A stretch of DNA of 64,000 bases from Saprospiraceae bacterium (GCA_020628095.1 JAHDFP010000006.1:1-64000); one strand, 5' to 3'; positions 37,029 to 46,485 are shown, counted from the first letter of the stretch. Made by a program: numbers and translations. The notes: generated by a model not told the origin, from the sequence alone.

Positions 37029-37526
37029 TTAACTTGTGTTATTTGGGAGGAAGAATAAAAACTCTGTGGCTGGTATATTATCTGTTATACCGAGTGATCT
37101 TGCCATTGTTATAATCTGCCCTCGGTGATATGTGCCATGATTGACCACGTGCTGAATGTATTCGTATCGGCGCATATCTTTATTTATCCATTTATTTTTT
37201 ATTGTTAGAATCTCGTGAAGACTTTCTTCTTCATATTCTTCAGCTAGGGCAACCAATTTATTAGAAGAGGAGAGCAATTGATTATTGCTTTCTGTTACCA
37301 ACTGATCTTCCATTGCCCAGTTTATTTGTCTTTTTATTTCAGACAGAAAACTAATCCAGTATATCTGTGCTTTATGAATATGCTGGATAGTGGCATGTAT
37401 AGAACTAAAACTGGATTGAACTTCTTTATCGATAACACTCTGGTCCATTGGTCTAAGCCAATCGACAATTTTCTGATTAGCCCAGAGGTTATATTTGCAA
37501 AGATTGGTTATACTTTGTTTTGACAT
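37029..37526 (-). CDS. DinB family protein
   Basis: A 165-residue four-helix-bundle protein of the DinB/YfiT-like group. Metal-binding His are present: one in SSIHATIQHIHKAQ and two in HVVNHGTYHRGQI, the family's H...HxxxH arrangement. Other marks are KYNLWANQKIVDWL at the start. Members are often thiol S-transferases or metal-dependent hydrolases; the activity here is unknown. The start is 3 nt after the DUF1801 stop and the stop 2 nt before the decarboxylase, so it is co-transcribed with both. Confidence 0.88.
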   Translation of the reverse strand: MSKQSITNLCKYNLWANQKIVDWLRPMDQSVIDKEVQSSFSSIHATIQHIHKAQIYWISFLSEIKRQINWAMEDQLVTESNNQLLSSSNKLVALAEEYEEESLHEILTIKNKWINKDMRRYEYIQHVVNHGTYHRGQIITMARSLGITDNIPATEFLFFLPNNTS

Positions 37527-37529
37527 CTT

Positions 37530-37961
37530 TTATGCTAAATTGAGTAAAGGGTATTTTTTGACTTTATGGTATACTAACGCCGCCTCGATGCATTTTTTAA
37601 GTTCTTGTCTTGGCAGGCTTTCATCAAGATCGAATATTATTGCCCTATTTTTTTCGTACATAAAGGTGTTACCAAAAACTATTTTGAAAGTAGGGACAAG
37701 CTGACTTGTACAGCTAAAGTACAGGGCATATTGTGTCGGATTCTTTTCTTTCCAGTCTATTCTTAGTGTGCTACCGTGCTGTGAGATGTAACTTAGTTCT
37801 CCCCATTTGAGTGTTTCCTCTATTTCTGATATACTACTATTTTCTTTTGCAACTTCGATAATGAGTTTTCTGAGTGCAGTTATTTTCTCATTGATTTTCT
37901 TAGGATATTCATCCAGTTTGACTTTTGCTTTAGGGTCAGTATTTATTTTTAATCGGGCCAC
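37530..37961 (-). CDS. DUF1801 domain protein
   Basis: About 143 residues. No ATG is available near the N-terminus; GTG at 37961 or TTG at 37967 must serve as start. The family (YdhG-like, fold near the iron chaperone frataxin) is shown by LDEYPKKINEKITALRKLI, EIEETLKWGELSYISQHGSTLRIDW and YALYFSCTSQLVPTFK. The C-terminal part IIFDLDESLPRQELKKCI is also typical. Function is not established for this group. It sits 10 nt or less after the SGNH hydrolase gene and 3 nt before DinB. Confidence 0.8.
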   Translation of the reverse strand: MARLKINTDPKAKVKLDEYPKKINEKITALRKLIIEVAKENSSISEIEETLKWGELSYISQHGSTLRIDWKEKNPTQYALYFSCTSQLVPTFKIVFGNTFMYEKNRAIIFDLDESLPRQELKKCIEAALVYHKVKKYPLLNLA

Positions 37962-37971
37962 GACCAACGAA

Positions 37972-39825
37972 TTATAATTGTATCAGAGGAATAACTTTTT
38001 CTATAATCCCATTTTTGGTAGTACATCGGAGTTGGAGATAATTTGTTTGTTGAACCTTCACATTCCAACTCGCGGGCTGCATTTCTACACGTTGGTTACC
38101 CTTCTTCAGATTTTGACTTACAGACCTAAACAATTCCTTACCCGTTGCATCGATAATAGAATAATCATATTTGCCGGAGGTGTATGATTCTATTTCCAGA
38201 AACAAAGAAGTTTGATATGGATTAGGGCAGACCTGTGCTTGTATTAATTTTTCATTATTGTCATTATAAGAGACACCCGTGTTTGTTCTCATGCAGGCTT
38301 GATCAGCGATATTTGCCTTAAGGACTTTATCAGAGAGTATTAGATGCCCTTTGTCATTAAGATGGACTCCATCACCAGAATCAAGATCAGGTGATATCCT
38401 ACCGTCAGTGTCCGATATATCATTCCAAAAATCTATGGTGTGACTACCAAAGTAATTTATTATAGAGTCTCTTACAATCTCTTGCAGTTCTATTTGTGCA
38501 TTATTAGAAAAGTTTCTCGGCTGAGTGGTGCATACCCAGATAGGGATACCTTTATCTGTCGCTTCTCTTTCCATTAGTCTGAAATTTGTCATTTGATCTT
38601 CTACTGAAAAGAAATTTGCAGCGTCATTAGATGGGAGATTGACTATAATGGCGGATGGCTCTCTGGAAAGAGCTTTACTTATATTCCTTAGAGTATCTAC
38701 CGATATTCCGACTTCTTCGCCTCTATCGTTATCCGTCGGTAATATATGATAGGTTGTATATCCACCTCGTGCAAGATTTTCTACGATGACTCTAGTGTCT
38801 TTTTGATACGACTTATATCGAAATCTGTTGACCCAGGCACTATCGGGTACAGAAGCTCCGACACCTTGCGCAGTAGATGATCCGATGACGACAACTTTGC
38901 AAGAATCCTGAGAGCCAGATATTTCGAAATGCGTCGAGCTAACTGCCCTAAGACTATCTGATGTAACTCGGAGTAAACAACTCTTGGACGGTGTGTCTGG
39001 GATTACCCAGGGATATATATTCTGAAAAATATTGGTCGTATCTATAGTAGACCAATTACTACCATCATCAACGGAATATTCCAAAATGGCAGATTGTCGT
39101 GTCGTGCTATTAATAACGACATCCACTTCTTTTCCTACTTGCCAATGTTCGCCTCCGTTGGGGTATGCGATACTGAGAGATTTCGGAATTTCCTTATCCT
39201 CATATTCTATTACGAGTACCCCTAGATAGAAGAAGCCGTAGGTATTATTGTTACGTGGACCTTCGGATGCTATAATGTCTACAGTGCCCTCTTGACTTGC
39301 GTAAGTCGATATCTCTATGATTTCACTATTATTGTCGGAGACGTTGAGATAGCTTGTGTCTATGTCACGTCCTTTGATTATGTATTGCGTTTCTCTATTA
39401 TCACTAGCTAATCTAGAAGCAAATATCTTGAAGGTATATAGAGTTGCGGTATCTAAATTGGATATCCGAATTGCACCAGAAGTTTGCACTTCATTTTCGA
39501 ATACTTCTGTGTTGCCAAAAAAGCTATCACCTGATGCGGTGCTTACTAAGTTCAATTGAGGGTCGGGACTTTGTGTGCCGTTGGTATTGATATAAGAGAA
39601 AGAGTCAATGACGCTAATACTCACATTTGTCTTTTGACCATAGGCATCTATCATTCCATTAATAGATCCTGAGTTGTGATTACTTATATTATTCCACGGG
39701 GCTAGTGATGGAATATTGCCAAAGTCTATTAGTATGGAGTTATTCTGAGCATGACCTTGCGATGTCAAAAAAACGAGAATAATAGAAATAAGAAAGTGCT
39801 TATTGTCAATAGTTCGTGAAGCCAT
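37972..39825 (-). CDS. Secreted SGNH/GDSL hydrolase with T9SS type A sorting domain
   Basis: A 617-residue exported protein. Signal peptide 1-26 (ending GHAQ). Residues ~30-210 form a beta-rich N-terminal domain. Residues ~215-300 are Ig/Fn-like (YPNGGEHWQVGKEVDVVI). Residues ~305-510 are the SGNH hydrolase: block I VVIGSSTAQG with the nucleophile Ser, Gly in ENLARGGYTT, Asn in VNLPSNDAAN, and block V DSGDGVHLNDKGH with Asp and His. It may act on acetylated glycans or esters. The C-terminal ~85 residues are the type A T9SS domain (VCPNPYQTSLFLEI, YSIIDATGKELF). First gene of a four-gene operon. Confidence 0.88.
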   Translation of the reverse strand: MASRTIDNKHFLISIILVFLTSQGHAQNNSILIDFGNIPSLAPWNNISNHNSGSINGMIDAYGQKTNVSISVIDSFSYINTNGTQSPDPQLNLVSTASGDSFFGNTEVFENEVQTSGAIRISNLDTATLYTFKIFASRLASDNRETQYIIKGRDIDTSYLNVSDNNSEIIEISTYASQEGTVDIIASEGPRNNNTYGFFYLGVLVIEYEDKEIPKSLSIAYPNGGEHWQVGKEVDVVINSTTRQSAILEYSVDDGSNWSTIDTTNIFQNIYPWVIPDTPSKSCLLRVTSDSLRAVSSTHFEISGSQDSCKVVVIGSSTAQGVGASVPDSAWVNRFRYKSYQKDTRVIVENLARGGYTTYHILPTDNDRGEEVGISVDTLRNISKALSREPSAIIVNLPSNDAANFFSVEDQMTNFRLMEREATDKGIPIWVCTTQPRNFSNNAQIELQEIVRDSIINYFGSHTIDFWNDISDTDGRISPDLDSGDGVHLNDKGHLILSDKVLKANIADQACMRTNTGVSYNDNNEKLIQAQVCPNPYQTSLFLEIESYTSGKYDYSIIDATGKELFRSVSQNLKKGNQRVEMQPASWNVKVQQTNYLQLRCTTKNGIIEKVIPLIQL

Positions 39826-39929
39826 GTCTCCAATTTAGTAATTCAGAATGCCTATATAAAAGCAATAATCATAAAAATACATTTGAAAGCATGATTGTTA
39901 ACTTTTTAAAACAATAGGGAAGCCTAAAC

Positions 39930-39963
39930 ACAAAAAAAGGGAGAGCATCCGCTCTCCCTTTTG
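39930..39963 (-). terminator. Rho-independent terminator of the M28 peptidase gene
   Basis: AAAAGGGAGAGC (39935-39946) pairs with GCTCTCCCTTTT (39951-39962) around ATCC. On the minus strand the stem ends in a run of T (the A run at 39932-39938 read in reverse). It lies downstream of the peptidase stop. Confidence 0.85.
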
Positions 39964-39989
39964 GCACTAATAATTTATTTTTTAACATA

Positions 39990-41558
39990 CTACTTTTCCA
40001 TTAGATCTATGTCAATCGCTTTACGTGGCAACATATCATCTCTTTGGGATGTCTGCCAGACAAAGTAAGCTATGATTGTCGCCGCTTGTTGTAAGTCTTC
40101 TCCTACCAGATGATCCCAGTTATCCATATTAGAATGATGCGTCCTACTAAAGTATGCCATCGGCTCCTGAATGAATTGGAAACCTGGGATACCGACACCA
40201 TCAAATGGTAAGTGATCTGTACCCCCTGTATTACTTAGTGTCAAAGTAGAGGCATCCATTTCTTCAAAAGGATCAAGCCACTCTCTGAAAATAGGAGCGA
40301 CGTCTTGATTACCCTGTAAGTATACGCCTCTGATTTTTCCTGTTCCATTATCTAGATTATAGTACGCGCTGACGGTTTTTTGACCTTCTTTGAGCGCTTG
40401 AGGTGTCCAGCCATTTTCTGCGAACTCTGCGTAATGATCACCAACATATCTTCTAGAGCCGTAGAGTCCTTGTTCTTCTCCAGTCCATAGAGCCAGTCTT
40501 AGAGTTCGGCGAGGTTGTATGCCTGATTCTTTAATAGTCTCTAAGAGAATTCTCGCTACTTCCATCATGACGGATGATCCCGCACCATTATCAGTAGCGC
40601 CTGTACCTGTGTGCCACGAGTCAAAGTGTGCCCCAAAAATGACCACTTCGTCTTTCAGATCCGTACCTGGTATCTCGGCAATGATATTATGTTCCATTCC
40701 ATCGGGATTGGTATATTTTGTTTTGAGGTCTAGACTTAGACTTGGGGTGATGCCCTTATGTAACATTCTTAGCAAGCGATTATAGTGTTCTACCGAGAGC
40801 GTCATCTGAGGGATAACGGCTTGGTCATTATCTCTAGCTCTACCTTCGCCTGTGCGCGCTCCTGAGACGAATACGGTCCCTAGGTCACCCTTGTAAGATC
40901 TATCGAGTACGGCTATTGGTTTTTCTTTTTCGAGCATTTGCCAGATCTTCTTATTGAGTGAGAATCCGCCAGCTCTATTACGCCTTCTTGGTCTAGGTGT
41001 CGGAGCGCCAGCATTGGCTAAGTCAAGGAGAGACTCTGAGTCATGGCGTTTCGCCTTCGCCTCGAAAGGTGCTTCGACCTCCCTGATGGTATCCATCATG
41101 ACGAATTTCCCTTTCAGCTTTCCTTTGTATTTATTTAGGTCCTCTTCCTCCTTGACATCTAGGTAGATAATATCACCACTGCCACTGACTGACGGAGACC
41201 AGGCCTTAGGGTAAGCGATTACTTGCCAGTAAGACGGACTATTAGCATGCATCTCAAAATGGGTGAGTTCCCATCCTCGCCCGAATGGTCCCCACTCGTG
41301 CAGATGGACATTTTTCATTCCCCAATCTTTCAGTTGACCTTGTGCCCATTCGGTGGCTTTATCAAGCATAGGCGAGCCAGTAAGTCTAGGGCCATAGATG
41401 TCAGTAATCCAACTCGCGATATCCATAACCTCCGAGTTATCTATGCCATGTTTTTTTATAATATCGACGATTTCGACAGTTTCTTCTTCGACATCCTGAG
41501 CCTGATAATTTCCAGCAATTAAGAAGAGTATGAGTATTAAGTATAAGTTTTTCATCAT
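39990..41558 (-). CDS. Exported M28-family metallopeptidase
   Basis: A 522-residue exported protein; signal peptide ~1-20 (AGNYQAQ). The N-terminal ~270 residues contain a PA-like inserted domain (KGKFVMMDTIREVEAPF and nearby). The catalytic domain has the zinc ligands H and D in GAHFDSWHTGTGATDNGAG, catalytic Glu in LWTGEEQGLYGS, and a late His in SNTGGTDHLPFDG. M28 enzymes are aminopeptidases or carboxypeptidases with two zinc ions. It probably degrades peptides in the periplasm or outside the cell. It is a single gene with its own terminator. Confidence 0.9.
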   Translation of the reverse strand: MMKNLYLILILFLIAGNYQAQDVEEETVEIVDIIKKHGIDNSEVMDIASWITDIYGPRLTGSPMLDKATEWAQGQLKDWGMKNVHLHEWGPFGRGWELTHFEMHANSPSYWQVIAYPKAWSPSVSGSGDIIYLDVKEEEDLNKYKGKLKGKFVMMDTIREVEAPFEAKAKRHDSESLLDLANAGAPTPRPRRRNRAGGFSLNKKIWQMLEKEKPIAVLDRSYKGDLGTVFVSGARTGEGRARDNDQAVIPQMTLSVEHYNRLLRMLHKGITPSLSLDLKTKYTNPDGMEHNIIAEIPGTDLKDEVVIFGAHFDSWHTGTGATDNGAGSSVMMEVARILLETIKESGIQPRRTLRLALWTGEEQGLYGSRRYVGDHYAEFAENGWTPQALKEGQKTVSAYYNLDNGTGKIRGVYLQGNQDVAPIFREWLDPFEEMDASTLTLSNTGGTDHLPFDGVGIPGFQFIQEPMAYFSRTHHSNMDNWDHLVGEDLQQAATIIAYFVWQTSQRDDMLPRKAIDIDLMEK

Positions 41559-41725
41559 TAAGGATTTTTAATTCTAATTGGTCTAAAAATAATGAATAAT
41601 AAAAAGACGAAACCTAATCTTGCCCGATTCAGATAGATCAGATGCCAGTTTATCATAAGTGACTTTATTTATAAGAATATCTGATAGATTTTTAAGACAG
41701 ATTTAACAAACAAAATATAGAAGTC

Positions 41726-43000
41726 ATGTTTTCAAAAATGCTATCGGTTGTTGTCTTGGCTCTTGTCAATTCTCTTATGATATCAAGTATTCCTAATCAA
41801 TTAAATACGGACTACAATAAATATCTGATCTACGGTAAGATTACCACTCACGAAGGTGAGACTTATCAAGGTCAAATCAGATGGGGCAAAGAAGAGGCTT
41901 TTTGGTTTGATCACTTTAACTCATCCAAGCCCAAAAATGATAATCTAAAATGGTTATCTGACGAAGAAATAGATGAGCTCAACGAAAAAGATAAAAATTC
42001 CTATAGCTCCAAATGGAGTAATATAAAAATCCTTAGTTGGAATAATTCTTATCATGACGAAGACCATACACATACTTTTTCTTGCCAATTCGGAGATATA
42101 AAGTCTCTTAAACTGCTCAGAAGAAGCAAAGTCGTCGTAGAACTAAAAAACGGCGAAGAAATTATGGTACAGGGTGGGTCTAATGATATAGGAGAGGATG
42201 TAAAAATAAGAGACGAAGAAATAGGTAATATCAAGCTAAAGTGGGAGCATATAGATAAGGTGGAGTTTATGCCGACGCCGAGTGGCATGGAATCTTCTTG
42301 GGGTGATCCATTATATGGCACGGTCAAAACGCATAGGGAATCTTACACAGGATTCGTACAGTGGGATCACGATGAGAGGTTATCGCATGACGAACTCAAT
42401 GGGGATACGGATGATGGAGAGCTAGATATCGAATTCTCTAAAATCAAGTCCATAGAAAGCACATATAGAGGTTGCGATGTAGAGTTAAAATCAGGAAGAT
42501 CTTTTCGCCTCACTGGGTCTAATGATGTCGATAAGAGAAATAGAGGAATTATAGTCAATATTCCAGATTTTGGTCGCGTGGATATAGAGTGGAATGAGTT
42601 TGAGAGTGTAGATTTTTCTGCAGCACCGACTAACATGAGCTTATCCTACCAAGACTTTAAAGGGGAGAATAAAATTACTGGTACTATAACTGACGTTCTG
42701 GGAGATGTGTATTCGGGAGAACTCATTTATGATCTGGATGAGAGGTATACTTTGGAAATGTTAGATGGTAAGGTGGATGATCTAGAGTATATGATTCCAT
42801 TTAATAATATAGATCGCATCATACCGCTTAATAGAGAAGAAACAAAAGTATTGCTCAAGAACGGAAGTGAATATATACTAGAAGATAAGGTCGATGTAAA
42901 CGAAAGAAATGACGGTATATTGGTTTTCGATAAGAATGGAGACCCTACCTATATCCCTTGGAAACAAGTGGAAGAAGTCAAACTCAACAATATATTTTAG
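41726..43000 (+). CDS. Three-repeat exported protein, paralogue of the 31987 gene
   Basis: A 424-residue protein with signal peptide (1-~20, LALVNSLMISS). Three tandem copies of the same unknown unit as at 31987: ITTHEGETYQGQIRWGKEEAFW, VKTHRESYTGFVQWDHDERLS and ITDVLGDVYSGELIYDLDER open the copies. Each continues with an IEFSKIKSI or IPFNNIDRI strand and ends with the G.NDV..RNRGI type segment. It is Lys/Glu/Asp-rich between strands. There is no kinase next to it; the next gene is the 518-residue exported protein, 77 nt away behind a strong inverted repeat. Function unknown; similarity to 31987 is clear from start to end. Confidence 0.75.
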   Translation: MFSKMLSVVVLALVNSLMISSIPNQLNTDYNKYLIYGKITTHEGETYQGQIRWGKEEAFWFDHFNSSKPKNDNLKWLSDEEIDELNEKDKNSYSSKWSNIKILSWNNSYHDEDHTHTFSCQFGDIKSLKLLRRSKVVVELKNGEEIMVQGGSNDIGEDVKIRDEEIGNIKLKWEHIDKVEFMPTPSGMESSWGDPLYGTVKTHRESYTGFVQWDHDERLSHDELNGDTDDGELDIEFSKIKSIESTYRGCDVELKSGRSFRLTGSNDVDKRNRGIIVNIPDFGRVDIEWNEFESVDFSAAPTNMSLSYQDFKGENKITGTITDVLGDVYSGELIYDLDERYTLEMLDGKVDDLEYMIPFNNIDRIIPLNREETKVLLKNGSEYILEDKVDVNERNDGILVFDKNGDPTYIPWKQVEEVKLNNIF

Positions 43001-43008
43001 ATTATTCT

Positions 43009-43074
43009 TAAGACCATTTTCACATATTTTAGTCGGATAACTTCGTTAAATTAAAGGATGTGAAAATGGTCTTA
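43009..43074 (+). repeat. 17-bp perfect inverted repeat directly before a start codon
   Basis: TAAGACCATTTTCACAT (43009-43025) is the exact reverse complement of ATGTGAAAATGGTCTTA (43058-43074). The 32-nt loop holds a smaller stem TAAC-TTC-GTTA. Only 3 nt separate the right arm from the ATG at 43078. There is no T tract after it, so a simple terminator is unlikely. It could control translation of the next gene or be a transposon end remnant. Confidence 0.8.
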
Positions 43075-43077
43075 TAG

Positions 43078-44634
43078 ATGAAAATATATTTGCAACTCAT
43101 TCTTTTCTTCTTTCTCGGTAATACAATACTCTTAGCTCAATCTGATGTTATCTGGGGCGACTACGAGAGAAAGGCTTTAGGTAATAACACACGGTACGAT
43201 TTTCTGGGGATCGTAGGTGACCATTATTTTGTACTTGCAGGTATCCCTAACAAGAAATTACTACAAAAATATAGTCTCGACCATAGGCTTATCAAAGAAA
43301 AGGAAATAAGAGACTTTGGTAAGAACAGAGATTTTATCATACAGAACATAATCAAAACGCCGAAGGATACTTTCTTGTTTGCTTATGAGTATATAGACAA
43401 ACACCGAGAATGGGTCTTGTATAAGTATGATTACCAGGATGGCTTTTTTGGCAAACCAATAGAGCTGCACTATGACTCATACAAAGATCTATCACGAAAA
43501 CGAGTCCTCAGTAGTTTCAACTCTTACCGAAATGATGAAACCAATGGAGGTGCCTATATAAGTCCGGATAGCAACTATATCGCCTTTGTCAATATTATAG
43601 AGCCTACTGATTATCGCCAGAAGGATGTCATATCTCTATCCGTATATGATAGCAAGATGAGAAAGGAGTGGTTTATCTCTTATGACTACAAGTTCTCCAG
43701 AGAAGGATTTACTCTAGAAGACATCTTACTTTCTGACGAAGGCAAAATATATATACTGGGTGCTGAAAATAGAAAAAATAAGGTCGGCGGAAAGGTCAAG
43801 TCCATCAAGGTAAAAAATCTTCCACGCTACGATTATTATGTATATCGAGTAGACCAAAACGCCATAGAAGAGTATAAGGTAGAAACCAGTGACGGAACGG
43901 GTGTCGTCGAAGCTGGGTTCTTTATCTCCAAAGATAGACCAGACCAAATATCAATATCAGGATTCTATACGGATGGGCAGAAGAGAAATGAATTAGATGG
44001 TGTTTTCTTGACCAATATTTCTACTAACCTAGAAACGCAATCACAAGAGCTAAATGATTTCTCAGAAGATGTCAAAAAGCTAATCCCTAATAATGTCGAA
44101 ATCAAAGATTGGCTCAGATTCGATGATGGGACGATTGCGTTTATAGCAGAAGACTCTTATGTGAGGCAAACTAATGACTTCAATGACATCAATAGAATCA
44201 ATACTTTTTCTAACCGATTCAATCCTGCATTCAATAATAGGATAGATATATATAACACCCATGATCTGATTGTCGTAAGTTTTGCACCAGATTACACCCT
44301 CAACCAATTGCAGATTATTCCTCGTCGGTTTCAGGATCGTATGGAGAGTTTGACTTCTTTCAGAGTGCTCAGAGGTAATAAAAGACAAGCTATTGTATTC
44401 AATGATAACAAGACTCGCAAGGAAGCCAAGTTATTAGATCGGAAGGGTAATATATTTACTGATATCGTCTACTTTGATAGTTCTGGTCGTGTGGATTTTC
44501 AGGAGACATTATTTACAGATAGAGAGGTTGATGCCATATTTCCGCTCAGACTCATTGATACGGATCAGAGCAAGGTCATATTCGGTATCTATGATAATCG
44601 GGATGTATCATTTGGTAGTATCCTATTAGATTAG
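43078..44634 (+). CDS. Exported protein of unknown function
   Basis: A 518-residue protein with signal peptide ~1-20 (GNTILLAQ). The mature part is beta-strand rich with repeated ~50-residue segments resembling a beta propeller: strands such as HYFVLAGIPNKKLLQKYSLD, TFLFAYEYIDKHREWVLYKY, NYIAFVNIIEPTD, KIYILGAENR and TIAFIAEDSYV alternate with charged turns. No enzyme motif, lipobox or T9SS signal is seen. It follows the three-repeat gene and is preceded by the 17-bp inverted repeat, so expression of the two genes may be linked. The 3' end overlaps the Smr gene by 9 nt. Confidence 0.7.
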   Translation: MKIYLQLILFFFLGNTILLAQSDVIWGDYERKALGNNTRYDFLGIVGDHYFVLAGIPNKKLLQKYSLDHRLIKEKEIRDFGKNRDFIIQNIIKTPKDTFLFAYEYIDKHREWVLYKYDYQDGFFGKPIELHYDSYKDLSRKRVLSSFNSYRNDETNGGAYISPDSNYIAFVNIIEPTDYRQKDVISLSVYDSKMRKEWFISYDYKFSREGFTLEDILLSDEGKIYILGAENRKNKVGGKVKSIKVKNLPRYDYYVYRVDQNAIEEYKVETSDGTGVVEAGFFISKDRPDQISISGFYTDGQKRNELDGVFLTNISTNLETQSQELNDFSEDVKKLIPNNVEIKDWLRFDDGTIAFIAEDSYVRQTNDFNDINRINTFSNRFNPAFNNRIDIYNTHDLIVVSFAPDYTLNQLQIIPRRFQDRMESLTSFRVLRGNKRQAIVFNDNKTRKEAKLLDRKGNIFTDIVYFDSSGRVDFQETLFTDREVDAIFPLRLIDTDQSKVIFGIYDNRDVSFGSILLD

Positions 44635-45111
44635 AATACGTACTGCACCGCCGTTATTGATCACCTCATAATGTTTTATGGATTTGTCATTTTTGATGAT
44701 AGACAGGATATGTCCACTGAGGACTCCCTCTCCTTTGCCATGTATAATAGTGGCTTCATTGATGACCGATTTTTTTAGGCCACCTAGATACTTTTCAAAG
44801 GCTTTGATTTGATAATCAAGTATTCTTTCAGGTCTTTCGTTTTCTATTTGGGGGTTGAGTACATCTATGTGTAGATCGATGACATCTTCTATAATAGCAG
44901 GAGTCTCTTTTTCTACATCCTCTATCTCTATTGTTACTTCTTTTTGGCTTGCGTAATACTTACGGAGATCGTCTTGCCTTGTTAGTAATAGTTTGTTATA
45001 ATGCTTGACTTTGACCATTCCATCTTTCGTTTGTCCTTCGTATTTTCCGACCTTACCCGTCGATATTATTTGTACTAAATCCCCAATCCAAAGTTCGTCC
45101 AGATTCAACAT
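44626..45111 (-). CDS. Smr-domain protein
   Basis: The start is placed at 45111 (MLNLDELWIGDLVQI), which avoids overlap with the divergent gene; a longer frame to 45165 would add 18 residues. About 161 residues. The N-terminal ~50 residues form a small beta domain (GDLVQIISTGKVGKYEG, VKVKHYNKLL). The C-terminal ~90 are a Smr domain: IDLHIDVL (the L-D-L-H motif), ATIIHGKGEGVLSGHI (the H-G-x-G motif) and a final strand NNGGAVRILI. Smr domains are endonucleases found in MutS2 and in free form, with roles in RNA or DNA cleavage. Stand-alone forms like this are common in Bacteroidota. Confidence 0.82.
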   Translation of the reverse strand: MLNLDELWIGDLVQIISTGKVGKYEGQTKDGMVKVKHYNKLLLTRQDDLRKYYASQKEVTIEIEDVEKETPAIIEDVIDLHIDVLNPQIENERPERILDYQIKAFEKYLGGLKKSVINEATIIHGKGEGVLSGHILSIIKNDKSIKHYEVINNGGAVRILI

Positions 45112-45141
45112 CTTATTATTTTTAGATTTTATATCAAGAAT

Positions 45142-45651
45142 ATGAACTTTAAGGCGAGGGTACAAAAATTTGAAGAGGGATTATGGAGCATTCATATAAA
45201 AGTCCCGCAGAAAGCATACGAAAAGCTCTCCGCTGATGGTAATAAAAGAGTACTCTGTACGATCAACGATAATGAGTATTTCCATGCGGGATTCATGCCC
45301 GATGGCCAAGGAGGCTATTTTATTATGCTCAGCAAACCCAAGATGAAGACCTTAGGTCTATTATTGGGTCAAGATGTAGAAGTCAAACTGGAGAAGGATA
45401 CTTCTAGATATGGTATGCACATGCCAGAAGAAATGGAAGAAGTACTCATGACGGATGATCTGGGTTTGCAATATTTCGAGGCATTATCAGATGGTAAAAA
45501 GCGTAGTCTTATCTATATGGTGGATAAGGTGAAGAATCCAGATTTGAAAATATCAAAGGCTCTCACTATTTTGGACCATCTCAAGGTCAATGAGGGCAAT
45601 CTGGATTATAAATTATTGAATCAAGCATTTAAAGAAAGTAGACATCGCTGA
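45142..45651 (+). CDS. DUF1905/YdeI-like protein
   Basis: A 169-residue protein of two parts. Residues 1-~90 are a beta barrel of DUF1905 type (WSIHIKVPQKAYEKL, KRVLCTINDNEYFHAGFMPDGQGGYFIMLSK). Residues ~100-165 are helical, like the YdeI/bacteriocin-protection C-terminal region (GLQYFEALSDGKKRSLIYMVDKVKNPDLK). Its role is not known with certainty in any organism. It diverges from the Smr gene with a 30-nt gap. Confidence 0.77.
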   Translation: MNFKARVQKFEEGLWSIHIKVPQKAYEKLSADGNKRVLCTINDNEYFHAGFMPDGQGGYFIMLSKPKMKTLGLLLGQDVEVKLEKDTSRYGMHMPEEMEEVLMTDDLGLQYFEALSDGKKRSLIYMVDKVKNPDLKISKALTILDHLKVNEGNLDYKLLNQAFKESRHR

Positions 45652-45688
45652 TAGATTTTATTTTTATAAATAATAACCAACTACGTAT

Positions 45689-46477
45689 ATGCGCATACTT
45701 ATAAGTCTGGAGAACGAAGAAAATGTAGACAAGCTCTGTAAAAAACTCTGCAATTTTCTATCAGCGATAGAAGACTCTGAGATATTCGTTGATATATTCC
45801 ATGTAAGAAAACCAATAGATAGTAAAGGACCTAGTCATGCGCGTGATACATTCAGAGAGATAGAGGAAAATGAGCGGAAAAGTAAGGTCCGTATGATAGC
45901 GACACTAGAAAATACGGTCGAAGAGTATCTACAAAACAAATTGCAAAAAAGTGCCTTAGTCAATTCTCATCTCCTCGAGGGAGACTATAAGAAAAAACTG
46001 GAGCAACATATATCGTTTCAGAGGTATGATCTATTGATCATTAACCCTTGCAAGAAAACGAATATGGAGCTTATCATGAACGGTAGGAATACACATTGGA
46101 TAATAGATAATCTGGAGATACCTGTGCTCGTGTTGCCTTCTTATATTGATGTAGAGGATGATAAAATATTCGATCTGATTTGCTTTATCGATACATTATC
46201 GTCATATAATAATTTTGATAGAGCTGGAATTTTTGATCGATTTGATAAAACGCATGTCCGTTATATACATTTTGGAAAAGACCAGATACACGATAATGTA
46301 GAATGCATCTATAGCTCTAATGCCAACGAATCTTTCAAGCAGTTAGCTAAAGATTGCGGCAGTAATACAGTCTTTGTACTCCATCATAAAAATAAAGGGG
46401 ACTACCTTAACTTTCTCAATAAGAGCTTTACCAAAAGCATCATCAAGTCTCTGGAGAATCCACTATTGATATATTAA
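45689..46477 (+). CDS. Possible universal-stress-like protein
   Basis: A 262-residue cytosolic protein with no signal peptide. The start MRILISLENEENVDKLCKKL and the later YDLLIINPC, LEIPVLVLPSY and LENPLLIY resemble the strand-helix pattern of universal stress proteins. The typical end GSVA...PVLVV-like loop is only partly recognisable. The second half repeats the pattern weakly, so it may be a two-domain, degenerate USP. No ATP-binding G-x2-G-x9-G(S/T) motif is seen. Annotation as USP-like is tentative. It is convergent with the TPR membrane protein. Confidence 0.5.
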   Translation: MRILISLENEENVDKLCKKLCNFLSAIEDSEIFVDIFHVRKPIDSKGPSHARDTFREIEENERKSKVRMIATLENTVEEYLQNKLQKSALVNSHLLEGDYKKKLEQHISFQRYDLLIINPCKKTNMELIMNGRNTHWIIDNLEIPVLVLPSYIDVEDDKIFDLICFIDTLSSYNNFDRAGIFDRFDKTHVRYIHFGKDQIHDNVECIYSSNANESFKQLAKDCGSNTVFVLHHKNKGDYLNFLNKSFTKSIIKSLENPLLIY

Positions 46478-46485
46478 GTTATGCC

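Noticed and set aside
44626-45165. Smr gene start at 45165
   Set aside because: It would overlap the divergent YdeI-like gene; the Met at 45111 starts a normal domain.
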